Shown here: positions 1 through 8,856 of the stretch, piece after piece
Numbering within the stretch: position 1 is the first letter of the stretch
How the letters are laid out: each line of letters opens with the position of its first letter
Assembly (NCBI GenBank): GCA_919903025.1
Contig: CAKKSE010000148.1
Span: 1-34,965 of the forward strand
Direction: 5' to 3'
Source: Nitrospiria bacterium
GTDB lineage: Bacteria > Nitrospirota > RBG-16-64-22
Length of the DNA stretch: 34,965 nucleotides
Position numbers and translations under genes: made by a program
Notes under the pieces: generated by a model
Databases searched by the model: none
What the model was told of the DNA's origin: nothing
What the model saw: the letters and a program-made list of their open reading frames with translations, nothing else

Positions 1-28
1 GCCGGCCGCAACCCTCAATCCCTTCCTT

Positions 29-107
29 CCCTTACCCCCTACCCCCTAATCCCTATCCCCGTTCTTCTTCTGCCCTTTCCTTCCCCTAGCCCCTACCCCC
101 TAATCCC
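29..107. repeat. Degenerate heptamer repeat TANCCCC, two blocks (29-60, 83-107); G-rich on the coding strand
   Basis: TACCCCCTACCCCCTAATCCCTATCCCC and TAGCCCCTACCCCCTAATCCC. Confidence 0.85.
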
Positions 108-1168
108 GTTCTCTTTCTGTCTGCTCGATACACGTAAGCCAGGACCTCCGCCACCGTCTGGTACAGGGCGGCGGGAATCTCCCGCCCGATCTCGACAAGC
201 TTGTGAAGCGTCCGGGCGAGGGGCGCGTTCTCCACGACCGGCACGCCGGCGGCGCGGGCCGTCTCGCGGATCCGCTCCGCGATCAGCCCCGCCCCCTTCG
301 CTACGACGGTCGGCGCGCGCATCTCTCCCGCCTTGTACTGGAGCGCGACGGCGAAGTGCGTCGGGTTGGTGATGACGACGTCGGCCTTCGGAACCTGGGA
401 CATCATCCGCCGCCGGGCCGCCTGCATCTGGAGCGAGCGGATCCGGCTCCGGATCAGCGGGTCCCCTTCCTGCTGGCGGTGCTCGTCCTTGACCTCCTGC
501 TTCGTCATCCGGAGGTTCTTCTCGTAGTCGAACCGCTGGTAGGCGTAGTCGAGCGCCGCAAGAACAATGAGAACGAGCGAGCAGGCGCCCAGGATCCTGA
601 GCGTCACCCGGAGAAAGAAGAACGCGACTGTCGCCGCGTCCGACTGAACCAGGCCGGTCAGCTCCGGAACGAGCCCCCGGACGGAGAGGTAGGCCGCGTA
701 CGAAAGGACGAAGATCTTCACGATCGATTTCGCGAGTTCCACGGCCGCCGTAAGGGAGACCAGCCTCTTGAACCCGGCGATCGGGTTGATTCTGCTCCCC
801 TTCGGAGCCAGCGGCTCGCCCGTCCACAGAAAGCCGACCTGGGCGACGTTCGCCGTGACGCCCGCCAGCAGGGCGGCGCCGAGGAGCGGCGCGAGGATCA
901 GACCCACCTGGGACGTCGTTGCGATCAGCATCTCGTGAAGCGACCGCGTCGTGAGGGAGACGACGCCGGCGCCGTCGAGGATCCGCCGGGTGAGGTCCGC
1001 CATTCCCGAGCCGAGGCCGGTCGCGCCCGTGGCGAGGACGAGAAAGGAGGCGATGAGAACAGCCACGGAGCCGACTTCCCTGCTCCTCGCGACCTGCCCC
1101 TTCTGCCGCGCTTCGGAGCGCCGTTTGCCGGTCGCTCGTTCGGTTTTTTGATCGCGATCTTCAGCCAT
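86..1168 (-). CDS. flhB: Flagellar biosynthesis protein FlhB
   Basis: 360-aa ORF with the FlhB N-terminus (AEDRDQKTERATGKRRSEARQKGQVARS), TM segments and the NPTH autocleavage motif (ITNPTHFAVALQY). Confidence 0.97.
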   Translation of the reverse strand: MAEDRDQKTERATGKRRSEARQKGQVARSREVGSVAVLIASFLVLATGATGLGSGMADLTRRILDGAGVVSLTTRSLHEMLIATTSQVGLILAPLLGAALLAGVTANVAQVGFLWTGEPLAPKGSRINPIAGFKRLVSLTAAVELAKSIVKIFVLSYAAYLSVRGLVPELTGLVQSDAATVAFFFLRVTLRILGACSLVLIVLAALDYAYQRFDYEKNLRMTKQEVKDEHRQQEGDPLIRSRIRSLQMQAARRRMMSQVPKADVVITNPTHFAVALQYKAGEMRAPTVVAKGAGLIAERIRETARAAGVPVVENAPLARTLHKLVEIGREIPAALYQTVAEVLAYVYRADRKRTGLGGRG

Positions 1169-1186
1169 TGAGTCCTAACCCCAAGT

Positions 1187-1260
1187 CGCAGTCAGCAGTC
1201 AGCTTTCAGCACTCAGCTTTAGGCCGTAAGCCGACCGCTGAACGCTGACTGCTGAGAGCT
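1187..1260. repeat. Inverted heptamer arrays TCAGCNN / GCTGANN
   Basis: TCAGCAGTCAGCTTTCAGCACTCAGC ... GCTGAACGCTGACTGCTGA; TCAGCAGTCAGC and GCTGACTGCTGA are perfect reverse complements. Confidence 0.85.
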
Positions 1261-1272
1261 TCCCCGCTTCTC

Positions 1273-1320
1273 CATTCACCGATTCACCGCTTCACCGATT
1301 CACCCATTCACCGCTTCACC
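1273..1320. repeat. Octamer tandem repeat (NNTTCACC), 6 copies, at the fliR 3' end
   Basis: CATTCACC GATTCACC GCTTCACC GATTCACC CATTCACC GCTTCACC. Confidence 0.9.
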
Positions 1321-2090
1321 GACTCTAGGATCGCCATGCTGTCGCGCAAGGCGCCCATCAAGGCGGCCTCCACGACCGGCCCGAAGAACGGGAGAGTCGC
1401 GCCGAGGACGACGAGCCCCAGGGCGATCGTGATTGGAAATCCCACGATCAGAAGGTTGATCTGCGGCACCGTCCGCGCCACGACGCCCAGCACCACGTTC
1501 GCGAGGAAGATGGCAGCCACGACGGGAGCGGAGAGCTTGAGTCCCAGTCGGAAGATCTCCCCGCCCGCCTGGACCAGGTCGCCCGCGATCCCGGAAGAAA
1601 GACCGGCCCCCAGAAGAGGAAGGCTCTTGAACGAATGGCCCACGAGCCGGAGGAACTCGTGATGGGCGTTGGTCCCCAGGAACAGCAGGAACGCGAAGAG
1701 CATCTGGAGCTGGCCGACGAGCGACACCTGGGCGTTGTTCTGCGGGTCGATCGCGCTCACGATCCCGAACCCCATGTTGAACCCCATGAGCGTTCCGGAC
1801 AGCTCGATCCCGGCGAAGACCGCGCGGACCATGAGTCCCAGCGCCGCGCCGACGAGGACCTCGCCGAGCAATCCGACGACAACCGCCGCGGGCTCCGACA
1901 TGAACCCATGCGGCAGGGGCGGAACGGCCGGAAAGAGGACGACAGCCATAGCCAAGGCAAGACCCGCCTTGATCCTGACGGGGACCGAGCGCGCGCCCAG
2001 GAGGGGAATGGCCGCGATCAGGATCGACACCCGCGCGAAGATCAGCCCGAACCGGAGAAACCCCTCGATCGGAAGCGTCAGAGAGATCAT
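1308..2090 (-). CDS. fliR: Flagellar biosynthetic protein FliR
   Basis: 260-aa multi-TM ORF between fliQ and flhB; FliR-like segments (GFNMGFGIVSAIDPQNNAQVSLVGQLQ). Confidence 0.95.
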   Translation of the reverse strand: MISLTLPIEGFLRFGLIFARVSILIAAIPLLGARSVPVRIKAGLALAMAVVLFPAVPPLPHGFMSEPAAVVVGLLGEVLVGAALGLMVRAVFAGIELSGTLMGFNMGFGIVSAIDPQNNAQVSLVGQLQMLFAFLLFLGTNAHHEFLRLVGHSFKSLPLLGAGLSSGIAGDLVQAGGEIFRLGLKLSAPVVAAIFLANVVLGVVARTVPQINLLIVGFPITIALGLVVLGATLPFFGPVVEAALMGALRDSMAILESVKR

Positions 2091-2103
2091 CGTGTCGGCG
2101 CCT

Positions 2104-2373
2104 TCACCGGATCATGGCCGGAAGGTTCTGAAAGACCTGCGCCGTGTACGACACGAGCGTCTCGGTCATCCAGGGGAAGAAGAACAGGAGCGCCGCGGCC
2201 ACGGCCAGGATCTTCGGGATGAAGGTGAGGGTCATCTCGTTTATCTGGGTAACAGCCTGGAAGATGCTGATGGCAAGCCCCACGACCAGGGAGAGAAGGA
2301 GCATCGGCGCCGAGACTAGGAGCGTCGTCGTGAGCGCCCGCTGACCGATGTCGAGGACCATCTCCGGCGTCAT
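2104..2373 (-). CDS. fliQ: Flagellar biosynthetic protein FliQ
   Basis: MTPEMVLDIGQRALTTTLLVSAPMLLLSLVVGLAISIFQAVTQINEMTLTFIPKI is a canonical FliQ sequence; the ORF-track start at 2451 is probably too long. Confidence 0.95.
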   Translation of the reverse strand: MTPEMVLDIGQRALTTTLLVSAPMLLLSLVVGLAISIFQAVTQINEMTLTFIPKILAVAAALLFFFPWMTETLVSYTAQVFQNLPAMIR

Positions 2374-2392
2374 TCGTGTCTCCGCCGCGGTC

Positions 2393-3157
2393 TCACGCGA
2401 AGCTCCGGACGAGCGTCCCGACGTGGAGGGCCCACCAGTCCACCAGGACAAACAGCATCAGCTTGAACGGAAGAGAGATCACTATCGGCGGCAGCATCAT
2501 CATTCCCATCGACAGGAGAACGGACGCCACGACCATGTCCAGGATCAGAAACGGGATGTAGATCATGAACCCGATCTGAAAAGCCGTCTTCAGCTCGCTC
2601 ACGATGAAGGCGGGGATGACGACGCGGATCGGAAGATCGGCCTCCGTCGACGGGACGGAAATGTTCGCCATCTCCACGAACAGGAGAAGGTCTTTCTCCC
2701 TCGTCTGCCTCAGCATGAACTCCTTGAGCGGGCCGGCCGCGGCGATGAGAGCCTGCTCCTGGCTCATCTCTTTTTTCAAATACGGCTGGAGGGCCGTCTG
2801 GTTCACCGTCTCCCACACCGGCCCCATGATGAAGATCGTCAGGAAAAGCGCCAGGCCGACCAGGACCTGGGTGGGGGGAGACTGCTGGGTTCCCAGCGCC
2901 TGCCGGAGAAATCCCAGGACGACGACGATCCGGGTGAACGACGTCATGAGAATCACGAACGCGGGGGCGAGCGTCAGAGCGGTCAGGAGAAGGAGGATCT
3001 GGACGGTCACCGCCAGGTTCGCCCCGCCGGTCGGCGCCAGCGGGAGCGTCCCGCCGGGCGCCGGCGGCGGCGCCGCCCCGGCCTGTCCGGCCGTGACGGC
3101 CAGAAGAAGAATGGCGGCGGGGATGAGGGCCTTTCCCGGCGTTCTCGCCTGGCTCAT
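2393..3157 (-). CDS. fliP: Flagellar biosynthetic protein FliP
   Basis: Signal peptide plus FliP signature ([24 protein letters not shown]...[25 protein letters not shown]-like). Confidence 0.96.
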   Translation of the reverse strand: MSQARTPGKALIPAAILLLAVTAGQAGAAPPPAPGGTLPLAPTGGANLAVTVQILLLLTALTLAPAFVILMTSFTRIVVVLGFLRQALGTQQSPPTQVLVGLALFLTIFIMGPVWETVNQTALQPYLKKEMSQEQALIAAAGPLKEFMLRQTREKDLLLFVEMANISVPSTEADLPIRVVIPAFIVSELKTAFQIGFMIYIPFLILDMVVASVLLSMGMMMLPPIVISLPFKLMLFVLVDWWALHVGTLVRSFA

Positions 3158-4350
3158 CGCCTCCCTCCCTCGCCGCCCATCGCCCCCCGCCCGACCAGAT
3201 TCACTCTTTCCTGAATGCCGGCCAGGGCCGCTTCGAGGGCGTCGTCCGGGGAAGAGGCAGTGCCCGCGCGCGTTGTTCCGTCACCGTGGTCGTCACGGCG
3301 GCCGCCGCGCCGGACGGACCGGCCGAGGATCTTGCCAAAGAGATCGTTGCTTTTCGTCTGCGGAGGCGTTTCCCGGCGCGGAGACGGATCGTGACGAACG
3401 TCGGCCTGCGGGACCGGTCCGTCCTCGACGCGCGAGAGGAGCTGGACTTCTCCGGGCGTGACGCCCAGGACGAGCGTCTCGCCGCCGACTTCCACGACGG
3501 CGACCGACACCTTGGGCCCCAGTCCATGCCTTGCGACCACGCGGATTCCCGGCCCCGATCGGGCGGCCGTCCCGTTCGAGAGGACCCGCTTCGCTCCGTA
3601 GGCGAGGGCGGCCAGAAGGGCCAAGACGAGCGCCAGGCCCGAACCCATTTTGATCAGGGCCCGGCCGAAGTCGGGCGGACCCGCGCCCGCCGCCGGCTCT
3701 TTCGCCGTCCCCTTGTCTTCGCTCGGGCGGGTGCCGAACGCGCCGCGCTTGTCTCCGGCCGCGCTCGCGGATGAAGCGGGCAAAAGCCCCTCCGGAACGG
3801 AGAGCGATCGGGTGTCGACGGCAGGCAGGACCACGGCCCCGGCTGGCCCCCCGGCTGGCCGGGGCTGGACATCGGCAACCCTCGATGCCGCCGGCTCTTC
3901 CCCCGCCTTTGGATACGGGAAGTCGATCAGGAGCCGGCCCTTCTTCGCGTGGACGCTTCCGCGACCAATGAGCCGCCGCCCTTCGGGCGTCAGCAGGAGG
4001 CGGACGCGCGCGATCTCGTCCTCGTATTGGTAGACGAAGACCTGCCGGACGAACGGCGAGTCCACGTCGATCGTCCGCTTCGGCGGATGCACGATCACGC
4101 CGGGAAGCTCGATCTGGATTCGATCCTCTCTGTAGTCGATCTCGGGAAGCGGCTGGCCCACCGGCCGGCGGAAATGGAGAAAGACGCCCAAGGCGGATTC
4201 GGCCGGCTGGACCGACACGTCATCCAGGTGGTTGACCCCGCCCCCGGCCCACGCCTCCCCGCCGATCATCCATCCCGCGAGTATCGTCCCAACCAGCGCC
4301 AGAAGCCTTGTTCCGTTCTTCTTGTCTCTTCGATTCACCGATTCACTCAC
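3154..4350 (-). CDS. fliO: FliO-like flagellar assembly protein with an N-terminal AMIN-like exported domain
   Basis: 398 aa. Signal peptide, then a beta-rich AMIN-like region ([20 protein letters not shown]...[13 protein letters not shown]), then TM and a FliO-like domain ([35 protein letters not shown]). Stop overlaps the fliP start (ATGA). Confidence 0.82.
   Translation of the reverse strand: MSESVNRRDKKNGTRLLALVGTILAGWMIGGEAWAGGGVNHLDDVSVQPAESALGVFLHFRRPVGQPLPEIDYREDRIQIELPGVIVHPPKRTIDVDSPFVRQVFVYQYEDEIARVRLLLTPEGRRLIGRGSVHAKKGRLLIDFPYPKAGEEPAASRVADVQPRPAGGPAGAVVLPAVDTRSLSVPEGLLPASSASAAGDKRGAFGTRPSEDKGTAKEPAAGAGPPDFGRALIKMGSGLALVLALLAALAYGAKRVLSNGTAARSGPGIRVVARHGLGPKVSVAVVEVGGETLVLGVTPGEVQLLSRVEDGPVPQADVRHDPSPRRETPPQTKSNDLFGKILGRSVRRGGRRDDHGDGTTRAGTASSPDDALEAALAGIQERVNLVGRGAMGGEGGRR
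4332..4350. repeat. Octamer repeat (about 2 copies) at the fliO start
   Basis: GATTCACCGATTCACTCAC. Confidence 0.7.
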
Positions 4351-4363
4351 CAGCCGTAGGCAG

Positions 4364-4418
4364 TCGGCTTTCAGCTTTCAGCCCCAAGCTGACCGCTGAA
4401 CGCTGATTGCTGAATGCT
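4364..4418. repeat. Inverted heptamer arrays TCAGCNN / GCTGANN (fliO-fliN gap)
   Basis: CTTTCAGCTTTCAGCCCCAAGCTGACCGCTGAACGCTGATTGCTGAATGC. Confidence 0.85.
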
Positions 4419-4423
4419 TCCCC

Positions 4424-4479
4424 GTTTCACCGATTCACCCATTCACCTATTCACCGTTTCACCTATTCACCGACTCACC
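4424..4479. repeat. Octamer tandem repeat, 7 copies, abutting the fliN stop
   Basis: GTTTCACC GATTCACC CATTCACC TATTCACC GTTTCACC TATTCACC GACTCACC. Confidence 0.9.
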
Positions 4480-4480
4480 G

Positions 4481-4912
4481 TCACGCAAGCTGTTTGATTC
4501 TTTCGATCGGGCTCACGATGTCCGTCAGGCGGATCCCGAACTTCTCGTTCACGACGACGACCTCTCCGCGGGCCACCAGTTTCTCGTTCACGTAGACCTC
4601 CATCGGCTCCCCCGCGAGCTTGTCGAGCTCGATCACCGAGCCCTGGCCGAGCTGGATCAGATCCTTGATCACCATTCGGGTCCGGCCGATCTCCACCGAC
4701 ACGTGGAGAGGGAGGTCGAGGACGAAGTCGAGATTCCCCGGCGCGCCGGCCGCCTCCGCGGAAGGGGCGATCGGCGCGAACGCCGCCGGCCGAAGCTGGG
4801 GCTGGGGGGACTTGGGGGCCTCGGCTGCGGGCGGCGCGGGGCTTTCCGAAACCTGGGCCTCCCAGGCCGCGGCCATGTCTTTTTCCTTGTCGCTCACCGA
4901 TTCACTCGCCAT
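4481..4912 (-). CDS. fliN: Flagellar motor switch protein FliN
   Basis: C-terminal SpoA domain ([68 protein letters not shown]); start chosen at MASESVSD, overlapping fliM. Confidence 0.95.
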   Translation of the reverse strand: MASESVSDKEKDMAAAWEAQVSESPAPPAAEAPKSPQPQLRPAAFAPIAPSAEAAGAPGNLDFVLDLPLHVSVEIGRTRMVIKDLIQLGQGSVIELDKLAGEPMEVYVNEKLVARGEVVVVNEKFGIRLTDIVSPIERIKQLA

Positions 4913-5894
4913 CGTCCGCCCCCTTTGCCGCGAATTCCGCAATTTTCAGCGCGTAGTTTCCCCGGACGATGCCCGGATGCGCCCGCCACTTGGTGACTCC
5001 CTGGACATCGACCTCCATCGGCATGCCCACTTCCCGGTCCAGCGTGATGACGTCGCCCACGCGCAGATCAGTGACCTCTCGGACCGTCAGACGCGCCCCG
5101 CCAAGCCGCGCGCGGATGGCCACGGGAACGTCGACGAGCCGGCGTCGGAGGAGCTGCATCCACCGCGTGTCCACATCGAGCTGATCGCTCTGGAACCCGG
5201 CGTACAGCTTGTCCTTGATCGGCTCGACCGTGGAGTAGGGAATCATCAGACTGAAGGTCCCCAGAGAGTTCTCCAGCTCGAGCTCGTAGGTCACGACGAT
5301 GACGACCTCCGTCGGCACGACGATCGTGGCGAACTGGGGATTGATCTCCGAGCGCGTGTGGACCATCTTCACCTCGTGGACCGGCTTCCACGCCCTATCC
5401 AGGTCGTCCAGAATCATCGTGAGCGTCTTCTTGATGATCCGCTGCTCGATCGCCGTGAAGTCGCGTCCTTCCACTTTCATGTGAGTCTGCCCGAATCCGC
5501 CGAAGAAATTGTCGACGAGGGAAAAAACGAGCCGGGCGTCGACGACGAGGATGACGAATCCGCGCAAGGGCTCCATCCGACAGATGTTGATGCTCGTCGG
5601 AACGGGGACCGTCTTCATGAACTCCCCGAACTTCATCATCTCGATCCCCTTGACGTTCACGTCGATCACTTTCCGGAGGGCGGAGGAGAGGGTGACGCGG
5701 AAGATGCGCGAGAACCTCTCGTTGACGATCTCGAGTGTCGGCATCCGCCCCCGGATGACCCGCTCGTGGCTCGCCAGATCGTACTGACGGACGCCGGACT
5801 TGTCGGCTTCCTCGGTCTTTTCCGTCTCGATCTTGCCGGACGAGACGCCGCGAAGCAGCGCGTCGACTTCTTCTTGGGAGAGAATGTTGGCCAT
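4902..5894 (-). CDS. fliM: Flagellar motor switch protein FliM
   Basis: [18 protein letters not shown]-terminus and FliM core. Confidence 0.97.
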   Translation of the reverse strand: MANILSQEEVDALLRGVSSGKIETEKTEEADKSGVRQYDLASHERVIRGRMPTLEIVNERFSRIFRVTLSSALRKVIDVNVKGIEMMKFGEFMKTVPVPTSINICRMEPLRGFVILVVDARLVFSLVDNFFGGFGQTHMKVEGRDFTAIEQRIIKKTLTMILDDLDRAWKPVHEVKMVHTRSEINPQFATIVVPTEVVIVVTYELELENSLGTFSLMIPYSTVEPIKDKLYAGFQSDQLDVDTRWMQLLRRRLVDVPVAIRARLGGARLTVREVTDLRVGDVITLDREVGMPMEVDVQGVTKWRAHPGIVRGNYALKIAEFAAKGADDGE

Positions 5895-5903
5895 CGCCTT
5901 ACC

Positions 5904-5927
5904 GATTCACCGATTCACCGATTCACC
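5904..5927. repeat. Octamer tandem repeat, 3 copies, fliL-fliM gap
   Basis: GATTCACC x3. Confidence 0.85.
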
Positions 5928-5936
5928 GTCTCTCGC

Positions 5937-6503
5937 TCACTGGATCACAAAATCCGTGAAGTAGACCGACTTGGCCTTTCCATGGGCGAGGAGTTGGTCG
6001 ATCCGGGCGATGATCTCCGACCTCAGCTGGCTCTTTCCCTGGGCCGAGGATATCTGTTCGTACGTTTTGCTGGAGAGGAGCGTGAGGAGGGAGTCGCGGA
6101 TCTGCGGCACGCGGACCTCCGCTTCCTGCTTCGCGGACGGAGAAGAAAGCTCGACGTGCATGGCGATCTTGAGGTAGCGGGTCCCCTGGTCGTCGGCCAG
6201 ATTGATGATGAACGGCTCCAAGGGGAACATCTCGCCCGCCAGCTTCTTGGCTTCCTCGGGGGTGAGCTTCGCGTCCGGCTTCTTGGCCGGCTTCTCCGGC
6301 GCCGCCTGCGCCGCGCCGCCTTCTTCGCCCTTCGGGTGGGAGAAGAACTTCACGTAGGCGAATGCCCCGCCCCCGCCCAGAACAAGGACCAGGACGGCCG
6401 AGATGATGATCCACTTGAGCGCCCCCCCCTTCTTCTTGGGGGCCTCCTCGCCCTCTTTCTTCTCGTCTTCCTTTTCCTTCTCGGCCACGCCCCTGTCCTC
6501 CAT
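5937..6503 (-). CDS. fliL: Flagellar basal body-associated protein FliL
   Basis: Single TM plus FliL domain (PLEPFIINLADDQGTRYLKIAMHVEL). Confidence 0.93.
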   Translation of the reverse strand: MEDRGVAEKEKEDEKKEGEEAPKKKGGALKWIIISAVLVLVLGGGGAFAYVKFFSHPKGEEGGAAQAAPEKPAKKPDAKLTPEEAKKLAGEMFPLEPFIINLADDQGTRYLKIAMHVELSSPSAKQEAEVRVPQIRDSLLTLLSSKTYEQISSAQGKSQLRSEIIARIDQLLAHGKAKSVYFTDFVIQ

Positions 6504-6533
6504 TTGACGATCCGTTGAGCAACAAGGGTAAGA

Positions 6534-6548
6534 GCAACCGCGGTGCCA
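6534..6548 (-). promoter_or_regulatory. Sigma-54 (-24/-12) promoter for the fliL-flhB operon
   Basis: Minus strand reads TGGCACC-GCGG-TTGC, matching TGGCACG-N4-TTGC, ~31 nt upstream of the fliL ATG. Confidence 0.85.
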
Positions 6549-6690
6549 CGGCAGTCCAGCGTCAAGAAAACAGAAAACCTTGATTGTTCAATCGGTTGCA
6601 TATCGCAGACGAGAGGGATGGAGAGAGGGGCAAAGGCGCGTCCGTCATAAGATTGACTGGCCGTCGGTGGAGCCGTGACGAGGGGAGAAG

Positions 6691-6715
6691 AGTTTCGAGT
6701 TTCGAGTTTGGAGAG
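6691..6715. repeat. Heptamer repeat GAGTTTC-like, downstream of the flgE terminator
   Basis: GAGTTTCGAGTTTCGAGTTTGGAG. Confidence 0.65.
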
Positions 6716-6741
6716 TGGAGTGGGAGCGCGAGGGAGTCGCG

Positions 6742-6800
6742 AAAAAAAGGCCTCAGACCCGGGCCTCGGGGATTGTCCCCGAAGCCCGAAGCCTGAGGCC
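6742..6800 (-). terminator. Intrinsic terminator downstream of flgE
   Basis: Minus strand: GGCCTCAGGCTTCGGGCTTCGGGGACAATCCCCGAGGCCCGGGTCTGAGGCC followed by TTTTTTT; long GC stem and U-tract. Confidence 0.9.
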
Positions 6801-6819
6801 GGAGAGGGAAGCCGCTCCC

Positions 6820-8049
6820 TTACCGCTTCAGATTCACGAGCTCGTTCAGAAGTTCATCCGTCGTCGTGATGATTCGGGAGTTGGCCTGGAAGCCCCGCTG
6901 GAACGTGATCATCTTCACGAACTCCGCCGCGAGATCGGTGTTCGACAGCTCCAGGGAGTGGGACAGGACCCGGCCCTTCCCGCCCGTCATCGGCGCCGAG
7001 ACGATCGGCTGGCCCGAATCGCTCGACTCGGCGTAGAGGTTCTTTCCCATCTTCGTGAGGTAGACGGGAGCCTGGAACGTGGCGAGAGCCACCTGGCCCA
7101 GCGTCTCCGTCTGGCCGTTGGAGAAGAGGCCGGTGATGATTCCGTCCTGACCGATCGAAATGGACGAGAGCGACCCGGAAGACGAACCGTTCTGGGTCAG
7201 GTAGGTCGTCGCCGAGGGCGCCCCGTACTGCGTGAAGTCCGAGAAATCGACGGCCACCGACTGGGGCGAGGTGGCGCCATTCGTGAGAGTAAATGCGAGC
7301 GTCTGCGACCCGCCCGCTGTCACGGCCCCGGCCGCGCTGAACGTCATGGCCGTCCCGGCCGTTCCGCCCGCCGGCAAACCGTCGACCTGGTAGTAGGTCG
7401 CCCAGGCGTTGGCCGCGGTCTTCCGGAAGTAGTAGGTCACCGCGTGCGACGTCCCGAGGGAGTCGTAGACGGTCAAGCCCGTCGAGAAGTTGTAGGTCGA
7501 GGGGTCCGAAGGACTGAAGGCGGCGGCCGGAACCGACGCGGCCGCGTCGAGGTTCGCGTCCACGCGGGCGGTCGAGGTCGGCGTCGGCGTGGTCGAGACG
7601 GTCGTCAACTGCATGTCCCCGATCGTCCCGGTCAGCGACCCGGTCGCGGAAACCGTGTACCCCTGGAGCTTCGCGCCCTCCGGCGTCACGATGTAGCCGT
7701 CCTTGTCGGTCCGGAACTGGCCCGCCCGCGTGTAGAACGTCCCCGTCGTATCCTGGACGAGGAAGAAACCGTTCCCGTCGATCCCCATGTCGAGGACGGA
7801 GTCCGTCGTCTCGAACGAGCCCTGCGTGAACTGGGGAGTCACGGCCGAGAGGTTGACGCCGCGGCCGATCTGCCCGCCGCCCGACGCGCCGCCGCCGATC
7901 GTCTGGGAGAGAATGTCGGAAAAAGCGACCGTCGAGCCCTTGTACCCGACCGTGTTGGAGTTGGCGATGTTGTCGCCGACCACCGACAGGGCAGACCCGT
8001 TGGCGTTGAGCCCCGAAACACCCGAAAACAATGAAGTCAAGATGGCCAT
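6820..8049 (-). CDS. flgE: Flagellar hook protein FlgE
   Basis: N-terminal MAILTSLFSGVSGLNANGSALSVVGDNIANSNTVGYKGS and C-terminal NTDLAAEFVKMITFQRGFQANSRIITTTDELLNELVNLKR. Confidence 0.96.
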   Translation of the reverse strand: MAILTSLFSGVSGLNANGSALSVVGDNIANSNTVGYKGSTVAFSDILSQTIGGGASGGGQIGRGVNLSAVTPQFTQGSFETTDSVLDMGIDGNGFFLVQDTTGTFYTRAGQFRTDKDGYIVTPEGAKLQGYTVSATGSLTGTIGDMQLTTVSTTPTPTSTARVDANLDAAASVPAAAFSPSDPSTYNFSTGLTVYDSLGTSHAVTYYFRKTAANAWATYYQVDGLPAGGTAGTAMTFSAAGAVTAGGSQTLAFTLTNGATSPQSVAVDFSDFTQYGAPSATTYLTQNGSSSGSLSSISIGQDGIITGLFSNGQTETLGQVALATFQAPVYLTKMGKNLYAESSDSGQPIVSAPMTGGKGRVLSHSLELSNTDLAAEFVKMITFQRGFQANSRIITTTDELLNELVNLKR

Positions 8050-8071
8050 GGTGAATCCTCCTCTATCGCGA

Positions 8072-8803
8072 TCAGAACAAACTGCTCAGGTTCGCCGACT
8101 CGCCGGAAGTCTCGGGCGCGGGCGCCGCTTCCGTCACCTGCCCGAGCGGAATCTTGCGCCCGCCCACGCTCAGGTAGGCCCCGCTCTCGTCGTATTCAAC
8201 GGCCGTGACGATCCCGGCGGACTCGGTCGTGGCCGTCACGGACTTCCCGCCGGCGTCCATGCCGCCCACCGTGTACCGGTACTCGCCCGCGGACACGGCG
8301 GTTCCGGCGTCATTGCGTCCGTCCCACGTCACGCGGTGGCTCCCCGCCGGGCGGATTCCCTCGTCGATCTTCCGCACGGGCCGTCCGTCCGGCCCGTAGA
8401 TCTGGACCGTCACCTGCTGGGCGCTCGTCGGAAGAGAATACCCTATCGAAGAGCTCCCTCCCGCCGCGTGGGTGACAGTGTCGCCGCTGAACCGGACCTG
8501 CTTCCCGAGAAACGAGACCGCGGCGCTCCGCTCGGCGTTCCTCTGCGCGCCAACGAGCGCCTGGATCCCCTCGTTGATCCCGTAGAGCTGTTCGAGGGAC
8601 GAGAACTGGGCGAGTTGCGCGATGAACTCCGTGTCCTTGAGGGGATTAAGCGGGTCCTGGTTCTCCATCTGCGTGACCAACAGCTTCATGAAGTCGTCTT
8701 TCCCGAGGACCATCCCGTTCGCCCCGGCCCCGGTCTTCGCGCTTGTCCGCGCCCCGGCCCCGGAGGCCGGCATTGTTGTCTGAATCTCGCTCGTTGTCAC
8801 CAT
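8072..8803 (-). CDS. flgD: Flagellar hook assembly protein FlgD
   Basis: [41 protein letters not shown] signature. Confidence 0.96.
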   Translation of the reverse strand: MVTTSEIQTTMPASGAGARTSAKTGAGANGMVLGKDDFMKLLVTQMENQDPLNPLKDTEFIAQLAQFSSLEQLYGINEGIQALVGAQRNAERSAAVSFLGKQVRFSGDTVTHAAGGSSSIGYSLPTSAQQVTVQIYGPDGRPVRKIDEGIRPAGSHRVTWDGRNDAGTAVSAGEYRYTVGGMDAGGKSVTATTESAGIVTAVEYDESGAYLSVGGRKIPLGQVTEAAPAPETSGESANLSSLF

Positions 8804-8825
8804 GGTCTTCTCTCCTCGCTCTGCC

Positions 8826-8856
8826 GACTCACCGATTCACCCATTCACCGATTCAC
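8826..8856. repeat. Octamer tandem repeat, 4 copies, fliK-flgD gap
   Basis: GACTCACC GATTCACC CATTCACC GATTCAC. Confidence 0.88.

Noticed and set aside
1273-1320. CRISPR array
   Set aside because: Repeat unit is 8 bp with no spacers and no cas genes
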